A DNA stretch of 64,000 nucleotides from Bordetella genomosp. 2 (lineage in GTDB: Bacteria > Pseudomonadota > Gammaproteobacteria > Burkholderiales > Burkholderiaceae_B), in assembly GCF_002261345.1 (NCBI RefSeq), contig NZ_NEVT01000003.1, forward strand, positions 930,001 through 994,000. Direction: 5' to 3'. Below are positions 18,257 to 24,908 of the stretch, piece by piece; positions within the stretch are counted from its first letter, which is position 1, and every line of letters begins with the position of its first letter. A program made the translations under genes and the position numbers. A model generated the notes under the pieces. The model saw nothing but the letters and a program-made list of their open reading frames with translations, was not told where the DNA came from and did not search any database.

Positions 18257-18994
18257 ATGAGCGGGAAACTGGCATACGTCACCGGAGGTATGGGCGGCAT
18301 CGGCACGGCGATCTGCCGCCGGCTCGCCAAGGACGGCTTTCGCGTGGTGGCGGGCTGCGGCCCGCGCCGCAACTACCAGCAATGGCTGGATGAGCAGGCG
18401 GCGCAAGGCTATACCTTCCACGCGTCGGTCGGCAACGTCTCCGACTGGGACTCCACCGTGGCGGCCTTCGAGAAGGTGGTCGCCGAGCTCGGCCCGGTCG
18501 ATGTCCTGGTGAACAACGCCGGTATCACCCGCGACGGCCTGTTCCGCAAGATGTCGGCCGACGACTGGCGCGCCGTCATCGACACCAACCTCAACAGCCT
18601 GTTCAATGTGACCAAGCAGGTCATCGACGGCATGGTCGAGCGCCAGTGGGGCCGCATCGTCAACATCAGTTCGGTCAACGGCCAGAAGGGCCAGTTCGGG
18701 CAGACCAACTATTCCACCGCCAAGGCCGGCATCCATGGTTTCACCATGGCGCTGGCCCAGGAGGTGGCCAGCAAGGGCATCACGGTCAATACCGTGTCGC
18801 CCGGTTATATCGGTACCGACATGGTGCGCGCCATCCGACCGGACGTGCTCGAGAAAATCGTCGCCACCATCCCGGTGCGCCGGCTCGGCGCGCCCGAGGA
18901 GATCGCGTCGATCACGTCTTGGCTGGTGTCCGACGAAGCGGGTTTTGCCACGGGCGCCGATTTCTCTCTCAACGGCGGCCTGCACATGGGCTGA
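18257..18994 (+). CDS. phaB: acetoacetyl-CoA reductase
   Basis: This 245-residue short-chain dehydrogenase reduces acetoacetyl-CoA to (R)-3-hydroxybutyryl-CoA with NADPH, supplying PhaC. The nucleotide fold is VTGGMGGIG (8-16), NNAG is at 86-89, and the catalytic residues are Ser139 (NISSVNG), Tyr152 and Lys156 (NYSTAKAG). The PhaB-specific substrate region GQFGQTNYSTAKAGIHGF is intact. An AGGAGG ribosome site lies just upstream of the ATG. No thiolase (phaA) gene is present in the group, so acetoacetyl-CoA must come from a thiolase encoded elsewhere. Confidence 0.94.
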   Translation: MSGKLAYVTGGMGGIGTAICRRLAKDGFRVVAGCGPRRNYQQWLDEQAAQGYTFHASVGNVSDWDSTVAAFEKVVAELGPVDVLVNNAGITRDGLFRKMSADDWRAVIDTNLNSLFNVTKQVIDGMVERQWGRIVNISSVNGQKGQFGQTNYSTAKAGIHGFTMALAQEVASKGITVNTVSPGYIGTDMVRAIRPDVLEKIVATIPVRRLGAPEEIASITSWLVSDEAGFATGADFSLNGGLHMG

Positions 18995-19085
18995 CCGCAA
19001 CCGGCCGGGAGGCGCCAGGCGGCCTTTCCGGCTTACACTTGGAATAGTTCAAAGTTAAAGAGATCGCCCGATCTCGGGGACAACC

Positions 19086-19655
19086 ATGACGCAAGCACAG
19101 AACGGCGCCAGCCTGCGCCTGATTAAAAAGTACCCCAACCGTCGGCTGTACGACACGCAGACGAGCACTTACATCACCCTGGCCGACGTCAAGCAGCTGG
19201 TGCTGGCCAACGAAGAATTCCAGGTGGTCGATGCCAAGAGCGGCGACGACCTGACGCGCAGCATCCTGCTGCAGATCATCCTCGAAGAGGAAAGCGGCGG
19301 CATGCCGATGTTCTCGTCCAACATGCTGTCGCAGATCATCCGTTTCTACGGGCATGCCATGCAGGGCATCATGGGTTCGTACCTGGAAAAGAACATCCAG
19401 GCGTTCATGGAGATCCAGCAGCGCATGGCCGAACAGTCCAAGGGCCTGTACGGCAGCCAGTTCGGCCCCGAGGCCTGGGCGCAGTTCATGAACGTGCAGA
19501 CGCCCATGCTGCAGAACATGATGAACAACTACATCGACCAGAGCAAGAACCTGTTCGTGCAGATGCAAGACCAGATGCAGGACCAGACCCGGGCGATGTT
19601 CTCGTCGTTCCCGTTCACGCCGGGCAGCGGCACGCAGGGCGGCGGACGCAAATAG
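19086..19655 (+). CDS. phaR: polyhydroxyalkanoate synthesis repressor PhaR
   Basis: The 189-residue protein begins with the PHB accumulation regulatory domain (LIKKYPNRRLYDTQTSTYITLADVKQLV, about 12-39), which binds both DNA and PHB, followed by the PHB_acc helical repeat. PhaR represses phasin genes and itself until granules titrate it away. The C-terminus is Met/Gln-rich. It follows phaB after 92 bp and may have its own promoter in that gap; its place at the end of the pha group is standard for betaproteobacteria. Confidence 0.93.
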   Translation: MTQAQNGASLRLIKKYPNRRLYDTQTSTYITLADVKQLVLANEEFQVVDAKSGDDLTRSILLQIILEEESGGMPMFSSNMLSQIIRFYGHAMQGIMGSYLEKNIQAFMEIQQRMAEQSKGLYGSQFGPEAWAQFMNVQTPMLQNMMNNYIDQSKNLFVQMQDQMQDQTRAMFSSFPFTPGSGTQGGGRK

Positions 19656-19698
19656 CGCAGGCGGGCGAGGGCCCGTGAAACCTGCTCGGCTTGCGATA

Positions 19699-19717
19699 TG
19701 TCAGGAGCCTGTCAGGA
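19699..19717 (+). promoter_or_regulatory. direct repeat TGTCAGGA x2 upstream of ftrA
   Basis: TGTCAGGA occurs at 19699-19706 and again at 19710-19717. The copies are exactly 11 bp apart, about one helical turn, so a dimer could bind both on one DNA face, as OmpR-type response regulators do. The ftrABCD system is known to respond to acid pH as well as iron, so an activator site is plausible. Evidence is only repetition and position. Confidence 0.35.
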
Positions 19718-19724
19718 CGTTCGC

Positions 19725-19783
19725 GATACAGTAATGAAAACGGTTCTTGTTTATTAAACGGAACCGTTTTCTCATTCTGTATC
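19725..19783. promoter_or_regulatory. 59-bp inverted repeat in the ftrA control region
   Basis: The left arm reads GATACAG-TAATG-AAAACGGTTC and the right arm, on the other strand, reads GATACAG-AATGAG-AAAACGGTTC. The two arms match at 21 or more positions around an AT-rich centre (TTGTTTATTAAACG). The element ends 14 bp before the ftrA ATG. It lacks a T-run, so it is not an ordinary terminator for phaR. It could be a paired operator (the AATGA segments recall Fur half sites) or a hairpin in the ftr leader. Confidence 0.6.
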
Positions 19784-19797
19784 TAGAGGCTCCGCAT

Positions 19798-20334
19798 ATG
19801 TTGAAGAAAATCCTGGCGCTGGCCGCTGGCCTGGCGCTGTCCGGTTCTGCTCTCGCCGTCGAATACCCCATCGGCGAACCCGCGCAGAAAGGCGGCATGG
19901 AAATCGGCGCGGTCTATCTGCAGCCCATCGAAATGGATCCGCCCGGCATGATGCGTCCCGCCAAGGATTCCGACGTGCACCTCGAGGCCGACATCCACGC
20001 CACGGCCGACAACAAGACCGGCTTCCCGGAAGGCGAATGGGTGCCGTACCTGGTGGTCAAGTACGAAATCCAGAAATCCGGCAGCCCGAATGTGCAGAAG
20101 GGCCTCTTGATGCCCATGGTGGCCAACGACGGCCCGCACTACGGCGACAACGTCAAGCTCGAGGGCCCCGGCAAGTACAAGCTGAAATACTTCATCGCGC
20201 CGCCCGGCGCCGACCACGCCAGCCATTTCGGCCGTCACACCGACAAGGAAACCGGCGTCGGCCCGTGGTTCGAACCGTTCGAGCTCGAGTACGAGTTCGT
20301 CTATGCCGGCACTGGCAAGAAGGGCGGGTATTGA
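19798..20334 (+). CDS. ftrA: P19-type periplasmic iron-binding protein FtrA
   Basis: This 178-residue periplasmic protein is the first component of the FtrABCD ferrous iron uptake system. The Sec signal peptide (MLKKILALAAGLALSGSALA) is followed by the P19/Tp34 fold with its conserved metal-site segments: GGMEIGAVYLQPIEMDP, HLEADIHATADNKTGF, HYGDN and DHASHFGRHTDKETGVGPWF. The start at 19798 is chosen because it opens directly into the signal peptide; an in-frame upstream ATG at 19747 lies inside the inverted repeat. The stop overlaps the ftrB start (TGATG). Confidence 0.92.
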   Translation: MLKKILALAAGLALSGSALAVEYPIGEPAQKGGMEIGAVYLQPIEMDPPGMMRPAKDSDVHLEADIHATADNKTGFPEGEWVPYLVVKYEIQKSGSPNVQKGLLMPMVANDGPHYGDNVKLEGPGKYKLKYFIAPPGADHASHFGRHTDKETGVGPWFEPFELEYEFVYAGTGKKGGY

Positions 20335-20690
20335 TGGCGCGCCGCCGTCCCGCCTGGCTCGCCGCGCTGGCGCTGTGCGCCGGGCTGTCGGCCGGCCTGC
20401 CCGGCGCGGCGCGGGCCGAGCTGCCCACCTTCAAGCTGACCTTCAAGCCGGACGGCACCTTCGAGCCGGCCCGGCTGGTGGTGCCGGCCGGCCGCTTCAA
20501 GATCGAACTGGTCAACGAAAGCAACGAGCCGGTCGAATTCGAAAGCATCCCCTTGCGCAAAGAGAAGGTCATGGGGCCCGGCGTGAGCTCGTTCGTGGTG
20601 ATCACCATTTCGCGGCCGGGCGAATATCCCTTCTTCGATGACTTCCACCAGGACGTGCGCGGCACGCTGGTGGTGACTCCCAAGGACTGA
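20334..20690 (+). CDS. ftrB: cupredoxin-like periplasmic protein FtrB
   Basis: The 118-residue secreted protein has a signal peptide ending near AARA and a single cupredoxin-type domain (FKLTFKPDGTFEPARLVVPAGRFKIELVNESNEPVEFESIPLRKEKVMGPG). In FtrABCD/EfeO-like systems it is thought to oxidise Fe(II) or shuttle copper for that step before permeation. The classical Cys/His copper ligands are not complete: I see no Cys in the mature part, and acidic residues and Met dominate. The ATG overlaps the ftrA stop by one base, so the genes are translationally coupled. Confidence 0.9.
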   Translation: MARRRPAWLAALALCAGLSAGLPGAARAELPTFKLTFKPDGTFEPARLVVPAGRFKIELVNESNEPVEFESIPLRKEKVMGPGVSSFVVITISRPGEYPFFDDFHQDVRGTLVVTPKD

Positions 20691-20700
20691 TCCGGCATTC

Positions 20701-21537
20701 ATGGAACAGGTACTTTTCATTGTCTGGCGCGAAAGCGTCGAAGCGCTGCTCGTGGTGGGCATCCTGTATTCGTGGCTGCGCGCCGCGCCCGAGGGCCGGC
20801 GCGGCCTGCCGTACCTGTGGGGCGGCGTGGCCGCCGGCCTGGCGCTGGCCGTGGCGCTGGCACTGGTGCTGCTGGGCGTGTCGTCGTGGCTCAGCGACGA
20901 GGGGCAGGAATGGTTCCAGGCCGTCATGTCGCTGGTGGCTTGCGCCCTGGTGGTGCAGATGGTCGTCTGGATGAAAAAGCATGGGCGCACGCTCAAGCGC
21001 GATCTCGAAACCGGCGCCAGCGCCTCGGCGGCGCACGACAACTGGTGGGGCCTGCTGGTGCTGGTGATGATCGCCGTGGCGCGCGAGGGCAGCGAGACGG
21101 TGGTGTTCCTGTACGGCAGCCTGGCGGCCGGGCAGGGCGGCTCCACCGCCATGCTGGCCCTGGCCGGCGTGGCCGGCTTCGCGGTGGCGCTGCTCACGTT
21201 CTGGCTGCTGCAGCTGGGCGGCAAGCTCATCACCTGGCGGCGCTTCTTCCGCCTGACCGAAGCGCTGCTGCTGTTGCTGGCCGGCGCCTTGCTGGTGGGC
21301 GGCCTGGATCACCTGATTTCCCTGGGCGTGCTGCCCACCCTGGTCGATCCCGTCTGGGACAGCTCCTGGCTGCTCGACGACAGCAGCGGCGTGGGCAAGG
21401 TCCTGGCCGATTTCGCCGGCTATCGCGCCTACCCGGCGTTGATGTCGGTGCTGTTGTGGGTGGCGTACTGGGTGGTGGTGTGGAGCCTGTTGCGGCGTGC
21501 CGGCCGGCCCTCCAGCACGGCGGCGGTGCCCGCCTGA
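20701..21537 (+). CDS. ftrC: FTR1-family iron permease FtrC
   Basis: The 278-residue inner-membrane protein has about seven hydrophobic segments. It carries the two acidic REGLE-type motifs that define the family, RESVE at 10-14 and REGSE at 128-132, whose Glu residues carry iron through the membrane. It begins 10 bp after ftrB and ends 57 bp before ftrD. Together with FtrB it would move iron in an oxidation-coupled step. Confidence 0.93.
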   Translation: MEQVLFIVWRESVEALLVVGILYSWLRAAPEGRRGLPYLWGGVAAGLALAVALALVLLGVSSWLSDEGQEWFQAVMSLVACALVVQMVVWMKKHGRTLKRDLETGASASAAHDNWWGLLVLVMIAVAREGSETVVFLYGSLAAGQGGSTAMLALAGVAGFAVALLTFWLLQLGGKLITWRRFFRLTEALLLLLAGALLVGGLDHLISLGVLPTLVDPVWDSSWLLDDSSGVGKVLADFAGYRAYPALMSVLLWVAYWVVVWSLLRRAGRPSSTAAVPA

Positions 21538-21594
21538 GGCTTTGCGTTGAACGGCCGGCGCCCTTGCCGGCCATGGCGTTTGAAGGTTGATTCG

Positions 21595-22974
21595 ATGGCA
21601 GCCGTACTCGGGCGCTCCGCCGCCCGCTTCGCTGATTTCCTGCGCGACCACGCGCCCCTGCTGCGCAAGTTGCAGTGGTGCGTGGTCGGCGTATATGCGT
21701 TCCTGCTGATCGTGCCGGCGCTGCTGCCGCTGCCCGACAACGCGGCGTCGGTCTTCAACAACCTGACCATCCTGGCGCAGTTCGCCTTCTGGGGCATCTG
21801 GTGGCCGTTCGTGCTGGTTTCCATTCCCTTGCTGGGCCGCGCCTGGTGCGGCTGGCTCTGTCCCGAGGGCATGCTCACCGAATGGGCCAGCGAGCGCGGC
21901 CGGGGACGCTCCATTCCCAAGTGGATGCGCTGGGGCGGCTGGCCGTTCGTGGCGTTCGCGCTCACCACGGTCTATGGGCAACTGGTCAGCGTGTACCAGT
22001 ATCCACTGGCGGTGCTGGCCGTGCTGGGTGGCTCCACCATGGCGGCCATGGTGGTGGGCTACCTGTACGGGCGCAACAAGCGTGTCTGGTGCAAATACCT
22101 GTGCCCGGTCAACGGCGTGTTCAACCTGCTGGCCAAGCTGGCGCCCTGGCATTTCAAGGTCGACGAAGAAGCCTGGCGGCATCCGGTGATCCGCATCGAG
22201 CCGGTCAACTGCGCGCCGCTGGTGCCGTTGCGCCACATGAAGGGCGCGGGCGATTGCCATGTCTGCGGCCGCTGCAGCGGCTACCGCGGCGCCATTGCGC
22301 TGACGCCGCGCTCGCCCGAACAGGAAATCGTCAAGATCGCCACCGGCGACGCCTGGCAGACCGCGCTGATCTGCTTCGGCCTGATGGGCATCGCCATCGG
22401 CGCGTTCCTCTGGAGCGCCAGCCCCTGGTTCGTGACCGTCAAGCAATGGGCCGCCACCTGGCTGGTCGAGCACGACATCCTGTGGCCGCTGCTCGACAAC
22501 GCGCCCTGGTTCATCCTCACGCACTATCCCGAGATGAACGACAGCTTCTCGTGGCTGGACGGCGCCGGCATCCTGCTGTTCGTCGTGGGCTGCACGGTGT
22601 GCGTGGGCGGCGTGGCGTTCGCCGCGCTGTGGCTGGCCGACCGCGTCGCGCCCGCCGGCCCGGGCGGCGGCCCGCTGGCCGGCGTGCACCGGCTGGCGCA
22701 GGCGCTCATTCCCGCCGCCGGCATCGGCGTGTTCCTGGGCTTGTCGGCCACCACCGTCACGCTGCTGGGCCACGAAGGCGTGTCGACCGGCTGGGCCGAC
22801 CCGGTGCGCTTCACGCTGCTGACGCTGGCGGTGGGCTGGTCGCTGCGTCTGCTGTGGCGCCTGCTGGCGCAGCGGGCCGTCGCCTGGCCGCGCAGGCTGG
22901 GCGCCTGGCTGCTGGCCGCGGCCGGCCTGGCACCGTTCTGCGCGGCCTGGGTGCTGTTCTTCGCGGTCTGGTAG
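21595..22974 (+). CDS. ftrD: polyferredoxin-like membrane protein FtrD
   Basis: The 459-residue protein has multiple membrane segments plus ferredoxin-type cysteine motifs: CGWLCPEG (85-92), CKYLCPVNG and the closely spaced CHVCGRCSGY, as in NapH/CcoG-like electron carriers. It probably supplies or removes electrons for iron movement by FtrABC. The ATG at 21595 is chosen because it directly precedes the conserved N-terminal region; an upstream in-frame start reads through the intergenic segment. It is the last gene of the operon; the next gene starts 55 bp later. Confidence 0.91.
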   Translation: MAAVLGRSAARFADFLRDHAPLLRKLQWCVVGVYAFLLIVPALLPLPDNAASVFNNLTILAQFAFWGIWWPFVLVSIPLLGRAWCGWLCPEGMLTEWASERGRGRSIPKWMRWGGWPFVAFALTTVYGQLVSVYQYPLAVLAVLGGSTMAAMVVGYLYGRNKRVWCKYLCPVNGVFNLLAKLAPWHFKVDEEAWRHPVIRIEPVNCAPLVPLRHMKGAGDCHVCGRCSGYRGAIALTPRSPEQEIVKIATGDAWQTALICFGLMGIAIGAFLWSASPWFVTVKQWAATWLVEHDILWPLLDNAPWFILTHYPEMNDSFSWLDGAGILLFVVGCTVCVGGVAFAALWLADRVAPAGPGGGPLAGVHRLAQALIPAAGIGVFLGLSATTVTLLGHEGVSTGWADPVRFTLLTLAVGWSLRLLWRLLAQRAVAWPRRLGAWLLAAAGLAPFCAAWVLFFAVW

Positions 22975-23029
22975 GGGCGCCGCGGCGGCGTTATCATCGG
23001 CCGTCTTTCCTAGCCGCGCCGCCCTCGCC

Positions 23030-23905
23030 ATGCCCTCCTACGCCTTCCGCCTGCTGAATGTCTTCGCCGACACCACGTTCGGCGGCAACCCCTTGTGCGT
23101 GTTCGAGGACGCGCGCGGCCTGTCCGAACAGACCATGCTGGACCTGGCGCGGCAGTTCAATCTTTCCGAGACCACGTTCGTCCTGCCCAGCGATCGCGCG
23201 AACGCGCGCGTGCGCATCTACACGCCCGGCTATGAAATGCGCTTCGCCGGCCATCCCACCCTGGGCACCGCGCACGTGGTGCGCCAGCTGGCCGGCGCGG
23301 GCGACCGCCTGGCCCTCGAATTCGCCGCCGGCGTGGTGCCGGTGAACGCGCAGGGCGATACCTGGACTTTCACCGCGCCGGCCACCGGCGCGCCCCGCAC
23401 CGCGCCGGCCGCGTTGCCGGACGCCGAGATCGCCGCGCAACTGGGGCTGGACGTGGACGACCTGGCGGACGCGCCGCTGTGGGTCGATACCGGCGCCGAC
23501 CAACTGTTGGTGCCCCTCAAGACGCCGGCCGCGGTGGCGCGCGCACGGCCCGACAGCAGCCGCCTGGAACAGTGGCAGCCCAGCAGCCTGGGCCGCAAGA
23601 CGGCCTATGTGTTCGCCTTCGATCCCGAGCCGGGGCCCGAAGGCCGCCGCAAGGTGCGGGCGCGCTATTTCTTCACGAAAGAGGGTGGGGGCGTGGCCGA
23701 GGATCCGGGCACCGGTTCGGCCTGCGCCAACCTGGGCGGCTGGCTGGTCGCGCAGGGCGGGCCTCTGCCTGCGCGCATCCTGGTGGAACAGGGCGACCTG
23801 GTCGGCCGCCCCTGCCGCCTCTACCTGGATGTCGCGCCGGACGGCGCCATCCAGGTAGGGGGGCGGGTGATCGAGCTGGGAAGCGGCACGGTGCGCCTCC
23901 CGTAG
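23030..23905 (+). CDS. PhzF family isomerase-like protein
   Basis: The 291-residue protein has the two-lobed diaminopimelate-epimerase-like fold of the PhzF family. Characteristic blocks are VNVFADTTFGGNPLCVFEDA near the start (with the active-site region Asn/Gly and Glu), LSETTFVLP, the turn MRFAGHPTLGTAHVV, and GGGVAEDPGTGSACANLGGWL in the second lobe. Most members outside phenazine clusters have unknown substrates, and no phenazine genes are near. It ends in a GC-rich hairpin shared with the convergent BON gene. Confidence 0.88.
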   Translation: MPSYAFRLLNVFADTTFGGNPLCVFEDARGLSEQTMLDLARQFNLSETTFVLPSDRANARVRIYTPGYEMRFAGHPTLGTAHVVRQLAGAGDRLALEFAAGVVPVNAQGDTWTFTAPATGAPRTAPAALPDAEIAAQLGLDVDDLADAPLWVDTGADQLLVPLKTPAAVARARPDSSRLEQWQPSSLGRKTAYVFAFDPEPGPEGRRKVRARYFFTKEGGGVAEDPGTGSACANLGGWLVAQGGPLPARILVEQGDLVGRPCRLYLDVAPDGAIQVGGRVIELGSGTVRLP

Positions 23906-23920
23906 CCCGGCCGCCGGGCT
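23904..23920. terminator. bidirectional GC-rich hairpin between phzF-like and BON genes
   Basis: AGCCCGG-CCG-CCGGGCT forms a 7-bp perfect stem that overlaps the stop codons of two convergent genes. No clear T-run follows in either direction, so it may end transcription only weakly. Confidence 0.4.
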
Positions 23921-24258
23921 TACTTGGCCTGGGCCTTGGCGGGGTCGACCTTGATGTCGTTCTGCACTTGCTTGACGCCTTCCACGTCGCGGGCCACGCG
24001 GGCGGCCTGCTCGGTTTCGGCTTCGGTGCCCACCGTGCCCGTGAGCGTCACCGTGCCATTGTTGGTTTCGACCGCGATATCGAGCGCGCTGAGCGTCTTG
24101 TCCGCGACGAAGGCGGCCTTGACCTTGGTGGTGATGACGGCGTCCGAGGCGTACTCGCCCACCGATTGCTTGGGCGCGTCGCTCTGAGCCTGAACCGCCG
24201 TGCCGAACACGGCGCCGGCGCCCATGGCGGTGGCGACGATCAGTTTGCGCAGTTGCAT
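23920..24258 (-). CDS. periplasmic BON-domain protein (OsmY-like)
   Basis: The 112-residue exported protein has a signal peptide (MQLRKLIVATAMGAGAVFGTAVQA) and then one BON domain (VITTKVKAAFVADKTLSALDIAVETNNGTVTLTGTVGTEAETEQAARVARDVEGVKQVQNDIKV). Such proteins bind phospholipid and respond to osmotic or envelope stress. An AAGGAGAACGAC ribosome site precedes the ATG. It is the last of three small minus-strand genes whose ribosome sites are nearly identical, so coregulation is likely. Confidence 0.9.
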   Translation of the reverse strand: MQLRKLIVATAMGAGAVFGTAVQAQSDAPKQSVGEYASDAVITTKVKAAFVADKTLSALDIAVETNNGTVTLTGTVGTEAETEQAARVARDVEGVKQVQNDIKVDPAKAQAK

Positions 24259-24323
24259 AGTCGTTCTCCTTGTTGCGTTGCGGGTCGATAGGGCGGCAGC
24301 CGCTGCGAGCTGCCCCATGCGGC

Positions 24324-24488
24324 CTATTTTTTCCTGAAGGCGCCGCTCAGGATGGACAGCAGCGCCAGGATCAGGAACACGAAGAACAGGATCTTCGCGA
24401 TCCCCGCGGCGCCGGCGGCGATGCCGCCGAAGCCCAATACCGCGGCGATGATGGCGATGATGAAGAAAACAACGGCGTAGTACAGCAT
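24324..24488 (-). CDS. DUF1328 small membrane protein (YtjA-like)
   Basis: The 54-residue product begins [22 protein letters not shown] and ends [11 protein letters not shown]. It has two hydrophobic helices joined by a Gly/Ala-rich turn, exactly the DUF1328 pattern. A GAGGAGAAACGAC ribosome site lies just upstream. It sits between CsbD-like and BON genes, all on the minus strand, 27 bp and 65 bp from its neighbours. The function is unknown, but the family is linked to stress and stationary phase. Confidence 0.88.
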   Translation of the reverse strand: MLYYAVVFFIIAIIAAVLGFGGIAAGAAGIAKILFFVFLILALLSILSGAFRKK

Positions 24489-24515
24489 GTCGTTTCTCCT
24501 CGAATGAAAGGGGGA

Positions 24516-24716
24516 TCAGCGATTGGCGTCGAAGAAGGCCCGCACTTCTTTTTCGGCTTCTTCCTTGGTCTTGCCGTAGCGTTCCTGGATCAGGCCGGCC
24601 AGCCGTTCCGCGTTGCCCTCGGTGCGGGTCAGTTCGTCGTCGGTCAACTCGCCCCACGCGGCTTTCGCTTTACCAGTCAGCTGCTTCCACTTGCCTGCAA
24701 CAATGTCGTTGTTCAT
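24516..24716 (-). CDS. CsbD family stress protein
   Basis: The 66-residue soluble protein carries the CsbD signature: MNNDIVAGKWKQLTGKAKAAWGELTDDELTRTEG followed by a lysine/glutamate-rich helix (RYGKTKEEAEKEVRAFF). CsbD-like proteins are abundant under general stress; their mechanism is unknown. The internal ATG at 24716 is chosen over an upstream start because CAGGAG precedes it. It heads the three-gene stress cassette. About 190 bp between it and cphA contain no gene. Confidence 0.9.
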   Translation of the reverse strand: MNNDIVAGKWKQLTGKAKAAWGELTDDELTRTEGNAERLAGLIQERYGKTKEEAEKEVRAFFDANR

Positions 24717-24908
24717 GGTGGTTCTCCTGGTTGATGAGCGTGTTACCACCGTACGTGGGCCTGTGGCGCAGTGTCAAACGCCGCTGTACGGAAATGTAAA
24801 CGCGCGGCCGCCGCCGCCCCAGACGGTGGCGGTGGCGCTATCGGCGGCAAGCGGAGTTACAGTTCCGTAAAGTTTTGAGCCGCTTTGATGGGGCGGCGTA
24901 ACAGGGAC

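Noticed and set aside
19725-19783. inverted repeat as the phaR terminator
   Set aside because: There is no T-run after the stem, the loop is long, and it lies 70 bp past phaR but directly before ftrA.
20602-23031. 809-codon minus-strand open frame opposite ftrC and ftrD
   Set aside because: Glu/His/Arg-rich shadow of two clearly conserved genes; no family match.
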